A stretch of DNA of 64,000 nucleotides, taken from assembly GCF_001715295.1 (NCBI RefSeq), contig NZ_MDKB01000001.1:589536-653535 (forward strand), read 5' to 3'. Each line of letters starts with the position of its first letter. Position 1 is the first letter of the stretch. This document shows positions 24,571-33,382 of the stretch, piece by piece. The position numbers and the translations under genes are program-made. The DNA comes from Streptomyces griseus. GTDB taxonomy: Bacteria > Actinomycetota > Actinomycetes > Streptomycetales > Streptomycetaceae. The notes under the pieces were generated by a model. That model worked only from the letters and a program-made list of their open reading frames with translations. It did no database searches and was not told the origin of the DNA.

Positions 24571-25302
24571 TCAGGCCGGGTTCGCCCCGCGCGCCCTCGC
24601 CTCGGAGATCCGCCGCCTGACCGGCGCGTAGTGCTCGCCGAGGGCCTTGAGGAACGCGGGCACGTCGCCCGCCCGGGCGGCGTCGACGATGTTCTGGTGA
24701 GCGGCGACCGTCGCCGTCTCGTCGGCGTGCGTGAAGCCGTCGAGGTGCGGGGCGACGATCGTGTAGACGTCCCAGAAGGCCATCGAGAGCTGGCCGATCA
24801 GGTCGTTGCCCAACGGGGCCACCAACAGCGCGTGGAAGGCCCGGTCCGCCGCGACGAAGCCGTGCCCGTCTCCCGAACCGGTGGTACGCATGGTCGCCAC
24901 CAGGCCGTCCAGGGCGTCGAGCTGCTCGGTGCTGAGCAAGGAGATGATCCGGTCGGCCATGCCCCGCTCGAAGAGCTCGCGTACGTCGACGAGGTCCGCC
25001 ATGACCTGGAAGTCGTCGTCCGGGGAGAGCAGGCCGCGGAAGGTGAGACTCTCCACCAGCGCGGACAGGCTCAGGCGGCCGACGTAGGTCCCGTGGCCGT
25101 GGCGCACCTCGACGATGTCGAGGGCGGCGAGAATCTTGACGGCCTCCCGGACGCTGGACCGGCTGGCGCCGAGCGCCTCGCACAGGGCCGGCTCCGTCGG
25201 GAGCGGGTCCCCGGGGCGCAGCCGCTCGTCGAGGATGTAGCGCTTGATGCCCTCGACGACTTCCTGCCGCAACAGGGTGCGACCGGGGCGCGTGCCGGAC
25301 AT
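24571..25302 (-). CDS. GntR/FadR-subfamily regulator of the ABC/aldolase operon
   Basis: A 243-residue FCD-domain GntR protein with the winged helix VVEGIKRYILDERLRPGDPLPTEPALCEALGASRSSVREAVKILAALDIVEVRHGHGTYVG and a helical FCD domain with the DRAFH...AAHQNIVDA...LGEHYAPVRRRI ligand pattern. It clearly resembles the regulator at 23298-24032 (both have RPGDPLPTE-type, SLSxLVExLTFR/LAFR and GxGTxVGxLSLS segments). The ATG at 25302 is preceded by GGAG. It is divergent from the ABC importer operon and most likely represses it through the palindrome at 25364-25388. Confidence 0.92.
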   Translation of the reverse strand: MSGTRPGRTLLRQEVVEGIKRYILDERLRPGDPLPTEPALCEALGASRSSVREAVKILAALDIVEVRHGHGTYVGRLSLSALVESLTFRGLLSPDDDFQVMADLVDVRELFERGMADRIISLLSTEQLDALDGLVATMRTTGSGDGHGFVAADRAFHALLVAPLGNDLIGQLSMAFWDVYTIVAPHLDGFTHADETATVAAHQNIVDAARAGDVPAFLKALGEHYAPVRRRISEARARGANPA

Positions 25303-25334
25303 ATCTGAACTCCCCACCTCTTGACCCCTCTCGA

Positions 25335-25362
25335 TTGACGGGCTACGTTCCCACGCTATCAA
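25335..25362 (+). promoter_or_regulatory. Housekeeping-type promoter of the ABC/aldolase operon
   Basis: TTGACG at 25335-25340 and TATCAA at 25357-25362, separated by 16 bases, about 110 bases upstream of the substrate-binding protein. The operator palindrome begins two bases after the -10 hexamer, so a bound repressor would cover the transcription start. Confidence 0.55.
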
Positions 25363-25363
25363 G

Positions 25364-25388
25364 GCATCAGACATCTGACGTCTGATGC
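25364..25388. promoter_or_regulatory. 25-base operator palindrome of the ABC/aldolase operon
   Basis: A palindrome of 25 bases, GCATCAGAC at the left arm and GTCTGATGC at the right, with a single mismatch (bases 25373/25379) around the centre at 25376. Its core GACAT-CTG-ACGTC fits GACRT-N3-AYGTC, the same as the site at 23203-23215. Location over the expected transcription start and next to a GntR gene supports a repressor site. Confidence 0.75.
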
Positions 25389-25472
25389 TCGATGGTTCCC
25401 CGGGATCCGACAACCATCGAAAACAGCTGTTCCCCACCCCCCTGCCAGCCCTCAACGTCCCTTGGAGGACCC

Positions 25473-27068
25473 GTGCCCGAGCTGAGGCCAGCCGGCGTCG
25501 AGCGCCGTACGTTCCTGCGTTACACAGGCTTCATCGGTGCGGCCGCTGCCATCACGGCAAGCCTCTCCGCGTGCGGCGGCCCCACCTCGACCGCCGACGG
25601 CGAGACGGGCGGGAGCGACGGCAGCGGCACCATCGAGGCCGGCATGTCGTACCCCCTGTCCACCGGATTCGACCCGATGATCACGTCGGGAGCCACGCCC
25701 TACGCGGCCAACATGCACATCTTCGAAGGTCTGGTCGATCTCGACCCGGTCACGCTCGTGGCCCGCCCCACCCTCGCGACCGGGATGCCGAAGAAGATCA
25801 ACGCCACCACCTACCGCGCCACCCTTCGCGACGGCGCGACCTTCCACGACGGCTCACCGGTCACCGCCGACGACGTCGTGTTCAGCTTCGAACGCATCCT
25901 CGACGAGAAGAACGCCTCGTTGATGGCGCAGTTCGTCCCCTTCATCGACACGGTCACGGCCGTCGACGCGAAGACGGTCGAGTTCAAGCTGAAGTACGCC
26001 TTCGCGCTCTTCCCGTCCCGCGTCGCGGTCGCCCGCATCGTGCCCAAGAAGATCGTCGAGGCGGACGTCAAGAAGTTCGACGCCGAGCCCGTCGGCTCCG
26101 GGCCGTACAGGTTCGTGTCGGCGACCCGTGAAGACAAGATCGTGTTCGAGAAGTACGACACGTACAACGGCCCGCACCCGGCCAAGGCCAAGAAGATGAT
26201 CTGGCGCCTGATATCGGACCAGTCGGCCCGTGTCAGTGCCATGCAGTCCGGCCGCGTCCAGGCCATCGAGGACGTCCCCTACATCGACGTGGACGGGCTC
26301 TCCGCCCCCGCGAAGACCGAGGCCGTGCAGTCCTTCGGCCTGCTCTTCCTGATGTTCAACACCGCCGACGAGCGGTTCGCCGACAAGCGGGTCCGCCAGG
26401 CACTGCACTACGCGCTGGACACCGAGAAGATCATCAGGACCGCCATGGTCGGGAACGCCACCGCCGCCACGGGCTACGTCCCCCCCACCCATCCCGACTA
26501 CCACAAGGCCGCAACGGTCTACACCCACGACGTGGCCGAGGCCAGGAAGCTGCTCGCCGAAGCGGGGCTGCGGGACCTGAAGTTCTCGGTGCTGACCACC
26601 GACACCGGCTGGGTCAAGGACATCGCCCCGCTCCTCAAGGAGAGCTGGGCCGCCGCCGGTGTCGACGCCACCCTGGACATCGCCCAGTCGCCGGCCCAGT
26701 GGGCCAAGGTCGACTCTGGCCGCTTCGAGGTCATGGTGGCCCCCGGCGACCCCTCGGTCTTCGGTAACGACGTGGACCTCCTGATGCGCTGGTTCTACTA
26801 CGGCTTCTGGCCGGAGAAGCGCTACGGCTGGTCCACGACCGCCGCGTACAAGAAGGTCAAGCAGCTCCTCGACAAGGCCGCCCAGGCCGCCGACGAGGCG
26901 GTCCGCAAGCAGCTGTGGGCCCAGGTCACCGACCTCGTCGCCGACGAGGCCGCGCTCTATCCGATCCTCCACCGCAAGCTGCCCACCGCCTGGAACGAGA
27001 AGGCCCTGCCCGGCTTCCAGCCGCTGCCCACCACCGGCCTGTCCTTCCTGGACGTCGGCCGCGCCTGA
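25473..27068 (+). CDS. ABC transporter substrate-binding lipoprotein (peptide/nickel/SatA type)
   Basis: A 531-residue family 5 solute-binding protein. The N-terminus has a twin-arginine pattern ERRTFLR (residues 10-16) and a lipobox LSAC with Cys34, so it is probably a Tat-exported lipoprotein. The body shows TYRATLRDGATFHDGSPVTADDVVFSFER and RVRQALHYALDTEKI, typical of DppA/OppA-like proteins. The family binds peptides but also nickel, sugars and, in Haemophilus ducreyi SatA, sialic acid. GTG 25473 is set by GGAGG six bases upstream. An aldolase ends the operon, which points away from peptides. Confidence 0.92.
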   Translation: MPELRPAGVERRTFLRYTGFIGAAAAITASLSACGGPTSTADGETGGSDGSGTIEAGMSYPLSTGFDPMITSGATPYAANMHIFEGLVDLDPVTLVARPTLATGMPKKINATTYRATLRDGATFHDGSPVTADDVVFSFERILDEKNASLMAQFVPFIDTVTAVDAKTVEFKLKYAFALFPSRVAVARIVPKKIVEADVKKFDAEPVGSGPYRFVSATREDKIVFEKYDTYNGPHPAKAKKMIWRLISDQSARVSAMQSGRVQAIEDVPYIDVDGLSAPAKTEAVQSFGLLFLMFNTADERFADKRVRQALHYALDTEKIIRTAMVGNATAATGYVPPTHPDYHKAATVYTHDVAEARKLLAEAGLRDLKFSVLTTDTGWVKDIAPLLKESWAAAGVDATLDIAQSPAQWAKVDSGRFEVMVAPGDPSVFGNDVDLLMRWFYYGFWPEKRYGWSTTAAYKKVKQLLDKAAQAADEAVRKQLWAQVTDLVADEAALYPILHRKLPTAWNEKALPGFQPLPTTGLSFLDVGRA

Positions 27069-27140
27069 CGCCCACCGGTCCGGGCCGCCCGCCCCCGGCG
27101 GCCCGGACCAGCCGTCCGCCCACTCCCAAGGAACCCGACG

Positions 27141-28091
27141 ATGGTTGCTTTTCTCCGGCTCGCGCTGCGCCGCGTCGCGATGATGCCGGTGATGATCCTC
27201 GGCATCGCGCTGCTCGTCTTCGTGGTGCTGCAGTTCTCGCCGGCCGATCCGGCCTACAACGCGCTCGGGGAGAGCGCCGGTCCCGAGGCCCGCGCGGCCT
27301 TCGCCGAGGCCAACGGGCTCGACGACCCACTGCCCGTGCGCTACTTCCACTTCCTCGGACAACTGCTCCACTTCGACCTCGGCACGACCGTCCCGCCCAG
27401 TCAGCCGGTGATCGACCGGATCACGGCGGCGTTTCCCCTCACACTGCAGCTGACCTTCCTCGGTCTGCTCGTCGCCGTCGTCCTCGCCGTCCTCGGTGGC
27501 GTCCTGGGCGCGGTGTACCGCGACCGCTGGCCCGACCAGCTCTTCCGGGTCCTCTCCATGGCCGGGGTCGCCGTCCCGTCCTTCTGGCTGGGCGTCCTGC
27601 TCATCCAGCAGTTCGCACTGAACACCCGCGTCTTCCCGACCGGCGGATACACCAACCCCGCCGACTCGGTCAGCGGCTGGCTCACCACCATGGCCCTGCC
27701 CGCCCTCTCGCTCGCCGTGCCCGTCGCCGCGTCGCTCGCGCGCCTCGTCCGCACCTCGATGGTGGCCGAACTCGACCGTGACTACGTCCGCACCGCCCGG
27801 GGCAACGGCCTGCCGGCCTTCCTGGTCGTCCGCTCGGTGCTGCGCAACGCGCTCGTCACCCCGCTGACCGTGCTCGGGGTCAAGGTCGGCTACCTGCTCA
27901 GCGGGGCCGTCGTCATCGAAGCGATCTTCGACCTGCCCGGCATGGGCAAACTCATCCTCGAAGGTGTCACCGGCGGCGACGTAGCCCTGGTCCAGGGCAC
28001 CGTACTGACCATCGCCATCGCCTTCCTGGTGGTCAACGTCATCGTCGACCTGCTCTACCTGCTGGTCAACCCGCGCATCAGGACGGTGTGA
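27141..28091 (+). CDS. ABC transporter permease (DppB-like)
   Basis: A 316-residue inner-membrane permease with six hydrophobic segments. FLRLALRRVAMMPVMILGIALLVFVVLQFSPADPA begins the protein, LGTTVPPSQPVIDRI precedes the transmembrane core, and the EAA loop is DYVRTARGNGLPAFLVVRSVLRNALVTPLTVLG. AAGGA lies eight bases before the ATG. The stop codon is one base from the start of the next gene. Confidence 0.95.
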   Translation: MVAFLRLALRRVAMMPVMILGIALLVFVVLQFSPADPAYNALGESAGPEARAAFAEANGLDDPLPVRYFHFLGQLLHFDLGTTVPPSQPVIDRITAAFPLTLQLTFLGLLVAVVLAVLGGVLGAVYRDRWPDQLFRVLSMAGVAVPSFWLGVLLIQQFALNTRVFPTGGYTNPADSVSGWLTTMALPALSLAVPVAASLARLVRTSMVAELDRDYVRTARGNGLPAFLVVRSVLRNALVTPLTVLGVKVGYLLSGAVVIEAIFDLPGMGKLILEGVTGGDVALVQGTVLTIAIAFLVVNVIVDLLYLLVNPRIRTV

Positions 28092-28092
28092 C

Positions 28093-30069
28093 ATGTTCGC
28101 CACGGGCCGTCTGGCCACCAAGCTCTCCCGACCGGGCATCGCCTTCCGCGCCCTCCCGGTCACCTCCCGCGTCGCCCTCGGCGTCCTGGTCCTCGTCGTC
28201 CTCGGCGCCGTGTTCGCCCCCCTGCTCACCCAGGATCCGCTCACCACCGGCACTCCCGTGCAGGGCCCCAGCGGCGACCACTGGTTCGGCACCGACCGGG
28301 CGGGGCGCGACGTCTTCGCCCGAGTGGTGCACGGCTCGCGCTACTCGCTGATCATCGGCCTCGGCGCGACCGCCTGCGCCCTGGCCGCCGGAGCCGTCCT
28401 CGGCTCGCTCGCCGCCACCTCACGCAAGCTCGGCGACGAGTCCGTCATGCGCGCCCTTGACGTCGTCATGTCCTTCCCGCCGATCGCTCTCGCGGCCGTC
28501 CTCGTCGCCGTGTTCGGCACCAGCATCCCGGTGATCATCTTCACCGTTGCCTTCGTCTACACCCCCTCCCTCGCCCGCGTCGTACGCGCCAACGTGCTGG
28601 CGCAGTACGGCGAGGACTACGTGGCGGCCGAGAAGGTCATCGGTGCCCGGCGCGCCTACATCGTGCTCCGCCACGTCGCCGTCAACTGCATGGCCCCGGT
28701 CATGGTGTTCGCGACCGTCATGGTGGCCGAGGCCATCATCTTCGAGGCCAGCCTCTCCTTCATCGGAGCGGGGGTGCAGGACCCCGATCCCAGCTGGGGC
28801 AGCGTCCTCGCCTACGGCCGGCAGATCCTCCTGGCCGGCGGCTGGTGGGCCACCTTCTTCCCCGGCCTCGCGCTCCTCGTCACCGTCCTCGCGCTCAACA
28901 TCCTCTCCGAAGGCCTCACCGACGCCTCCGCCGCGCCGAGGAGCCGCAGCGACGTCACGGGGGCCACCGGCACCCCCGCACCCGACCCGGTCGAGGCCGC
29001 CTCCACCGTCGACGTCGACGCCGCCCTCGCCCAGCTCGCCGGACACCTCGCCGCCACCGGGCCCACCCTCGCCCCGGTACGCGAGGACGCCGGTGAACTC
29101 CTCGTCGTACGCGACCTGGCGATCCGCTTCCCCGACCGCTACGGCGACATCCCCGTCGTCGACCGGCTGAACTTCACCGTCCGCGAGGGCGAAACACTCG
29201 GCCTGGTCGGCGAGTCCGGCTGCGGCAAGTCCATCACCAGCCTCGCCGTCATGGGTCTTCTGGCCCGCAACGCCGAGGTCGACGGCGAGATCCTCTACCG
29301 CGGCCGGAACCTGCTGAAGCTCCCGCCCAGGGAACGCCGCGCGCTGATGGGGCCCGAGATCGCGATGGTGTACCAGGACGCGCTCTCCTCCCTCAACCCC
29401 TCGGTGCTCGTCGGTAGCCAGCTCAGGCAGCTGACCTCGCGCGGCGGCACCAAGACCGCCGCCGAACTCCTCGAGCTCGTCGGGCTTTCGCCCGAGCGCA
29501 CCCTGCGCAGCTACCCGCACGAACTCTCCGGCGGCCAGCGCCAGCGCGTCCTCATCGCGATGGCCCTGTCCCGCAGTCCCCGCCTGCTCATCGCCGACGA
29601 ACCGACCACCGCCCTCGACGTCACCGTCCAGGCCCAGGTCGTCGAACTCCTCATCCGCCTCCGCGACGAGCTCGGCTTCGCGATGGTCCTGGTCTCGCAC
29701 GACCTCGCCCTGGTCGGCGACCTCTCGCACCGGGTCGCCGTGATGTACGCGGGCCGGCTCGCCGAGGTGGGCGACACCCGCTCCGTCCTCACCGGCCCCG
29801 CCCACCACTACAGTCGCGGGCTCCTCGGCTCCGTCGTCTCCCTGGAGGCCGGCGCCGACCGTCTCCACCAGATACGCGGAGTCGTCCCCGCGCCCCAGGG
29901 CTTCGGCGCGGGATGCCGCTTCGCCGGCCGCTGCGGTGCCGCGACCGACCTCTGCCGCACCACGACCCCCGTACTCACCGGACGCGGCACCGCGAAGGAC
30001 CACGGCTTCGCCTGTCACCACCCGGCCGGCACCGCCACCGTGAACAAGCTGGAAGGGAGCGCCCTGTGA
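28093..30069 (+). CDS. Fused ABC permease (DppC-like) and ATPase (DppD-like)
   Basis: A 658-residue fusion. Residues about 1-290 are a DppC-type permease with [25 protein letters not shown] and EAA loop [23 protein letters not shown] linker rich in Ala, Pro and Asp (about 290-335) leads to an ATPase with Walker [10 protein letters not shown], signature LSGGQRQR, Walker B LLIADEPT and the oligopeptide-transporter C-terminal CRFAGRC...C zinc/iron-sulfur-like tail. Fusions of this kind are known in actinobacterial peptide-type importers and, as I recall, in SatC of the H. ducreyi sialic acid transporter. The next ATPase overlaps as GTGA. Confidence 0.95.
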   Translation: MFATGRLATKLSRPGIAFRALPVTSRVALGVLVLVVLGAVFAPLLTQDPLTTGTPVQGPSGDHWFGTDRAGRDVFARVVHGSRYSLIIGLGATACALAAGAVLGSLAATSRKLGDESVMRALDVVMSFPPIALAAVLVAVFGTSIPVIIFTVAFVYTPSLARVVRANVLAQYGEDYVAAEKVIGARRAYIVLRHVAVNCMAPVMVFATVMVAEAIIFEASLSFIGAGVQDPDPSWGSVLAYGRQILLAGGWWATFFPGLALLVTVLALNILSEGLTDASAAPRSRSDVTGATGTPAPDPVEAASTVDVDAALAQLAGHLAATGPTLAPVREDAGELLVVRDLAIRFPDRYGDIPVVDRLNFTVREGETLGLVGESGCGKSITSLAVMGLLARNAEVDGEILYRGRNLLKLPPRERRALMGPEIAMVYQDALSSLNPSVLVGSQLRQLTSRGGTKTAAELLELVGLSPERTLRSYPHELSGGQRQRVLIAMALSRSPRLLIADEPTTALDVTVQAQVVELLIRLRDELGFAMVLVSHDLALVGDLSHRVAVMYAGRLAEVGDTRSVLTGPAHHYSRGLLGSVVSLEAGADRLHQIRGVVPAPQGFGAGCRFAGRCGAATDLCRTTTPVLTGRGTAKDHGFACHHPAGTATVNKLEGSAL

Positions 30070-31073
30070 TCAGGCTCGACGGCGTTCACGTACGTCACAA
30101 GGCACGTAGCGGAGGCCTCTTCGGCCGCGACGCCGTCCACGCGCTGACCGACGTCACGCTGGAGGTGAAGCGCGGCGAGATCGTGGGCCTGGTCGGCGAG
30201 TCCGGCTGCGGCAAGTCCACCCTCGCCAGGGTCCTCACCGGACTGCAGAAACCCACCGAGGGCGAGGTCCTCTTCCACGGACGCGACCTCTGGAAGATGC
30301 CGGCCGCGGAGCGGCGCAACGACTTCGGATCGGCCGTCGGCGTCGTCTTCCAGGACCCCGCCACGGCCCTCAACCCGCGCCTCACGGTCCGGCAGATCCT
30401 GCTCGACCCGCTGGACGTGCACCGGCGCGGCACCCGCGAGGCGCGCGAGGCCCGTGTCGAGGAGCTGCTCGACCTGGTCGGACTGCCCGGCCACACCCTC
30501 GCGGCCCTTCCCGGGCAGCTCTCCGGCGGCCAGCGGCAGCGTGTCGCCATCGCCCGGGCCCTGGCCCTCGAACCGGAGCTCGTCGTCGCCGACGAACCGA
30601 CCTCGGCGCTCGACGTCTCCGTACGCGCGCAGGTGCTCAACCTCCTCGTCGACCTGCGCGCACGCCTCGGCCTCGGCATGGTGTTCATCTCGCACGACAT
30701 CCAGACCGTGCGCTATCTCGCCGACCGGATCGCCGTGCTCTACCTCGGCCGCATCGTGGAGGAGGGCCGAGCGCCCGACGTGGCGGGGACCCCCAGCCAC
30801 CCGTACACCGAGGCGCTGCTCTCCGCGACGCCCAGCCTGCTGGAGGCCACGGAACGCATCGTCCTCACCGGCCCGGTGCCCTCCGCCACCCATCCGCCGG
30901 CCGGCTGCCCCTTCAGCACCCGCTGCTGGAAGGCCGACGCCGCATGCTCCACGGTCTTCCCCGCGGAGTCCTCCGGATCCGGCGGGCACCGCTGGCACTG
31001 CGTCCACCCCCAGACCTCCGCGTCCCCCGCCGGGGACCGGACCCCCGTACCGCCCGCAAGGAGCACCGCATGA
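30066..31073 (+). CDS. ABC transporter ATP-binding protein (DppF-like)
   Basis: A 335-residue ATPase: Walker [11 protein letters not shown]-loop VVFQDPATALNPRLT, signature LSGGQRQR, Walker B LVVADEPTSALD, and the OppF-type C-terminus PAGCPFSTRCWKADAAC. It starts at GTG 30066, overlapping the fused permease-ATPase, and ends overlapping the aldolase (ATGA). With the fused protein it supplies the second ATPase half. Confidence 0.95.
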   Translation: MIRLDGVHVRHKARSGGLFGRDAVHALTDVTLEVKRGEIVGLVGESGCGKSTLARVLTGLQKPTEGEVLFHGRDLWKMPAAERRNDFGSAVGVVFQDPATALNPRLTVRQILLDPLDVHRRGTREAREARVEELLDLVGLPGHTLAALPGQLSGGQRQRVAIARALALEPELVVADEPTSALDVSVRAQVLNLLVDLRARLGLGMVFISHDIQTVRYLADRIAVLYLGRIVEEGRAPDVAGTPSHPYTEALLSATPSLLEATERIVLTGPVPSATHPPAGCPFSTRCWKADAACSTVFPAESSGSGGHRWHCVHPQTSASPAGDRTPVPPARSTA

Positions 31074-32005
31074 CCGCCGCCCCCAGCACCTACTCCGGAG
31101 TGATCCCGCCCGTCGTCACCCCGCTCACCGAGGACGGCGAGCTCGACCGGGTCTCCCTGGAGAGGGTCGTCGGCCACCTCCTCGACGGTGGTGTCAGCGG
31201 CCTCTTCGCCCTCGGCAGCTCCGGGGAGACCGCCTACCTGACGCCACGTCAGCAAGACGAGGTCATCAAGGTGATCACCACGGCGTCGGCGGGCCAGGTG
31301 CCGGTACTCGTCGGCGCCATCGAGACCACCACCAACCGGGCCGTCGAGCGGGCCCGTGCCGCGGCCGCCCTGGGGGCCGACGCGGTCGTGGCCACCGCAC
31401 CCTTCTACACGCGCACGCACGCCACCGAGATCGACCGCCACTTCCGGGACATCGCCGGGGCCGTGGACCTGCCGCTCCTCGCGTACGACGTGCCGGTCTG
31501 CGTGCACAGCAAGCTGGACCCGGAGCTCCTGCTGCCACTCGCGGCGGAAGGAGTGCTCGCGGGGGTGAAGGACTCCAGCGGGGACGACGGGTCCTTCCGC
31601 CGGCTGGCCCTCGGCGCGCGTGATCTGCCGGGGTTCTCCGTCCTGACCGGCCACGAGCTGGTGGTCGACGCGATGATGTTGGGCGGCGCCGACGGTTCCG
31701 TACCCGGCCTGGGCAACGTGGACCCGCACGGCTACGTGCGGCTGCACGAGGCCGCCGTACGTGGGGACTGGGCCGACGCCCAGGTCGAACAGGACCGGCT
31801 CGTCGCACTGTTCGACATCGTCACGGCCGCCGTACCCGGCACCGCCTCGGCGACGGCGGCAGGGCTGGGTGCGTTCAAGACCGCGTTGATGCTGCTCGGC
31901 GTCATCGCGACCAACGTGGTGAGTCCGCCGATGCGCCGGCTGGACGCCGCGGAGACGACCGTGATCGCCGCCCATCTGGACCGGGCGGGTCTGACCCGCG
32001 TCTGA
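31070..32005 (+). CDS. Second DapA/NanA-family aldolase
   Basis: A 311-residue class I aldolase, coupled by ATGA overlap to the ABC importer. FALGSSGETAYLT holds the GSSGE loop and the Schiff-base Lys is residue 167 in LAGVKDSSGD. It is a close paralogue of nanA at 22174-23133: both have FYTRTHxxE, HSKL, GLGNVDPxGYVRL and FKxALxLLGVI. The substrate is presumably what the importer brings in, perhaps a sialic acid or related 2-keto-3-deoxy acid; downstream sugar-phosphate enzymes would be shared with the nan operon. Confidence 0.85.
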   Translation: MTAAPSTYSGVIPPVVTPLTEDGELDRVSLERVVGHLLDGGVSGLFALGSSGETAYLTPRQQDEVIKVITTASAGQVPVLVGAIETTTNRAVERARAAAALGADAVVATAPFYTRTHATEIDRHFRDIAGAVDLPLLAYDVPVCVHSKLDPELLLPLAAEGVLAGVKDSSGDDGSFRRLALGARDLPGFSVLTGHELVVDAMMLGGADGSVPGLGNVDPHGYVRLHEAAVRGDWADAQVEQDRLVALFDIVTAAVPGTASATAAGLGAFKTALMLLGVIATNVVSPPMRRLDAAETTVIAAHLDRAGLTRV

Positions 32006-32024
32006 GTCCGCTTCCCCGCGAACG

Positions 32025-32057
32025 AGGAGGGGCCGCCCGCAGCGGGCGGCCCCTCCT
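32025..32057 (+). terminator. Terminator of the ABC/aldolase operon
   Basis: A perfect palindrome of 33 bases centred on 32041 (left arm AGGAGGGGCCGCCCGC), 20 bases past the aldolase stop. A very stable GC-rich hairpin. Confidence 0.85.
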
Positions 32058-32383
32058 GCGTGCCGTGCCGAAGGCCGGTCTGTCCGGCGACGGGCGGCAC
32101 GCACGCCCGCCGAGCCGGCGACACCGCGCCGGTACACCCGGCATCGGCGCGACCCGTGGTGCGGTCACACGTCTGGACCCCGGGGCCGCCCCCGGCACGG
32201 ACGGCGCTACGTTCGAACTGAGGGGTGTCCCGCAAGTGCCGGGGGATCAGCGCGCGGCGTCGGACGCGGAGCTTCTCGAGACGGAGGGACGCCCCCGTAC
32301 CGGAGGTAGGGGGGCGTCCCGACAACGCGGCGAGGCGTCGTGGCCGACGCCGCGCGCCCGCCGTGAATCGGGGGACGGAGATT
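32058..32383. other. Gap between the aldolase terminator and the long chaplin
   Basis: Only the hairpin at 32286-32320 is recognisable. The open frames in this stretch give no family-like protein and have no ribosome site. Confidence 0.5.
32286..32320 (-). terminator. Terminator of the long chaplin gene
   Basis: GGGACGCCCCC at 32286-32296 pairs with GGGGGCGTCCC at 32310-32320 across a 13-base loop, downstream of the minus-strand chaplin stop. Confidence 0.7.
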
Positions 32384-33115
32384 TCAGTCGCGCGAAGCGC
32401 GGGTGCGGCGCATCAGGACCGCTCCGCCGAGAAGCAGAGCGGCGCTCGCTCCGGCGGCCATGCCCATGCCGCCCGCACCGGTCTGGGCGAGCTGGGTGTC
32501 GGGGGAGTTCGGGCCGGGGTGACCGGCCGGCGGCTGGGCGGCCGGCGGCTCGTCCACCGGAGGCTTCGACGTCGGCGGCTCGTCCACGGGCGGCTTCGAG
32601 GTGGGCGGCTCGTCAACGGGCGGCTTGGAAGTCGGCGGCTCGTCCACCGGGGGCTCGACCGGCGGGTGCTCGTGCCCATGGCCGCTCTCGTTGACGCAGT
32701 CGTTGCCGAACACGGGGTTCAGCAGGCCCACGACATCGACGCTGTTGCCGCAGGCGTTGACCGGGACCTCGACCGGTACCTGGGCCAGGTTGCCCGACAG
32801 CACCCCCGGCGAGCCGGTGGCCGCGCCCTCGGCGCTCGCACCGGACCCCGCGTCGTCGTGGTCCTTGCCGGAGTCCACGTTCGCGCAGGTGTTGCCGAAG
32901 GCAGGGTTCAGCAGAGCGATCACGTCGACGGTGTTGCCGCAGAGGTTGACCGGGACGTGCACCGGCACCTGGAGGGCGTTGCCCGAGCCGACGCCGGGTG
33001 ACCCCGCGGCGACTCCCTCGGCCGAGGCGTCGGCGTGTGCGTAACCCCCGGCGGCGGTCAGGATGCCCGACGCCGCCGCCATGACGATCATGCTTTTATT
33101 CAGAACCTGTCGCAT
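32384..33115 (-). CDS. Long chaplin with sortase signal (ChpA/B/C type)
   Basis: A 243-residue cell-wall-anchored hydrophobic surface protein that helps aerial hyphae leave the water film. After a signal peptide (residues 1 to about 28) come two chaplin domains, each with GSPGVxSGNxxQVPVxVPVNxCGN...LLNPxFGNxC and a Cys pair. A spacer with PPVDEPPTSK repeats leads to a sorting signal, LAQTG, then a hydrophobic stretch and a basic tail. ATG 33115 has GAAGGG seven bases before it; the frame continues upstream without chaplin-like sequence. Divergent from the first rodlin. Confidence 0.96.
   Translation of the reverse strand: MRQVLNKSMIVMAAASGILTAAGGYAHADASAEGVAAGSPGVGSGNALQVPVHVPVNLCGNTVDVIALLNPAFGNTCANVDSGKDHDDAGSGASAEGAATGSPGVLSGNLAQVPVEVPVNACGNSVDVVGLLNPVFGNDCVNESGHGHEHPPVEPPVDEPPTSKPPVDEPPTSKPPVDEPPTSKPPVDEPPAAQPPAGHPGPNSPDTQLAQTGAGGMGMAAGASAALLLGGAVLMRRTRASRD
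32551..32640. repeat. Three 30-base repeats in the chaplin wall-spanning spacer
   Basis: Units 32551-32580, 32581-32610 and 32611-32640 encode PPVDEPPTSK on the minus strand with few differences; a partial unit follows. Copy number is likely to vary between strains. Confidence 0.85.
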
Positions 33116-33293
33116 TACATGCCCTTCTCCGGGAAATTCGCGTGGGCGGTGACACCGATAGGGAGTCATTCCAGCTACGCGGACGACTGCCTAACGACCC
33201 CGACGTCACGGAGGAAACTCGGAGAACCGTGGAAATCTTGTAACCACTCGAAAGGGTTGCGCACGGGTGTTCGTTTTCCGGCGGGATTCCTGG

Positions 33294-33339
33294 CATTCGG
33301 GTGAACGGGCGGAACCATTCGCCGGCCGGCGAGTTGATC
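33294..33339 (+). promoter_or_regulatory. ECF-like promoter of rodlin 1
   Basis: Upstream element CATTCGGGTG (33294-33303), -35-like GGAAC (33311-33315), then 17 bases and -10-like GTTGATC (33333-33339), 44 bases before the start codon. The same three elements with the same spacing precede rodlins 2 and 3. BldN is known to drive rodlin and chaplin genes and this layout would suit it; that link is inferred. Confidence 0.6.
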
Positions 33340-33382
33340 AGGACGCTCCGCCGCGGGGCAATCGGTACGAGAAGGGTTAATC

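Noticed and set aside
24050..24631. A 193-codon frame in the gap between the two FadR-type regulators
   Set aside because: Arg/Pro-rich in all parts, without ribosome site or known motif, and its end runs antisense into the second regulator gene.
25854..28292. An 812-codon minus-strand frame over the ABC importer genes
   Set aside because: It is antisense to genes with clear motifs and reads as Gly/Asp/Val/His-rich filler.
32551..32640. Regularly spaced 30-base repeats as a possible CRISPR array
   Set aside because: The units are directly adjacent without spacers and encode the PPVDEPPTSK wall-spanning region of a chaplin.
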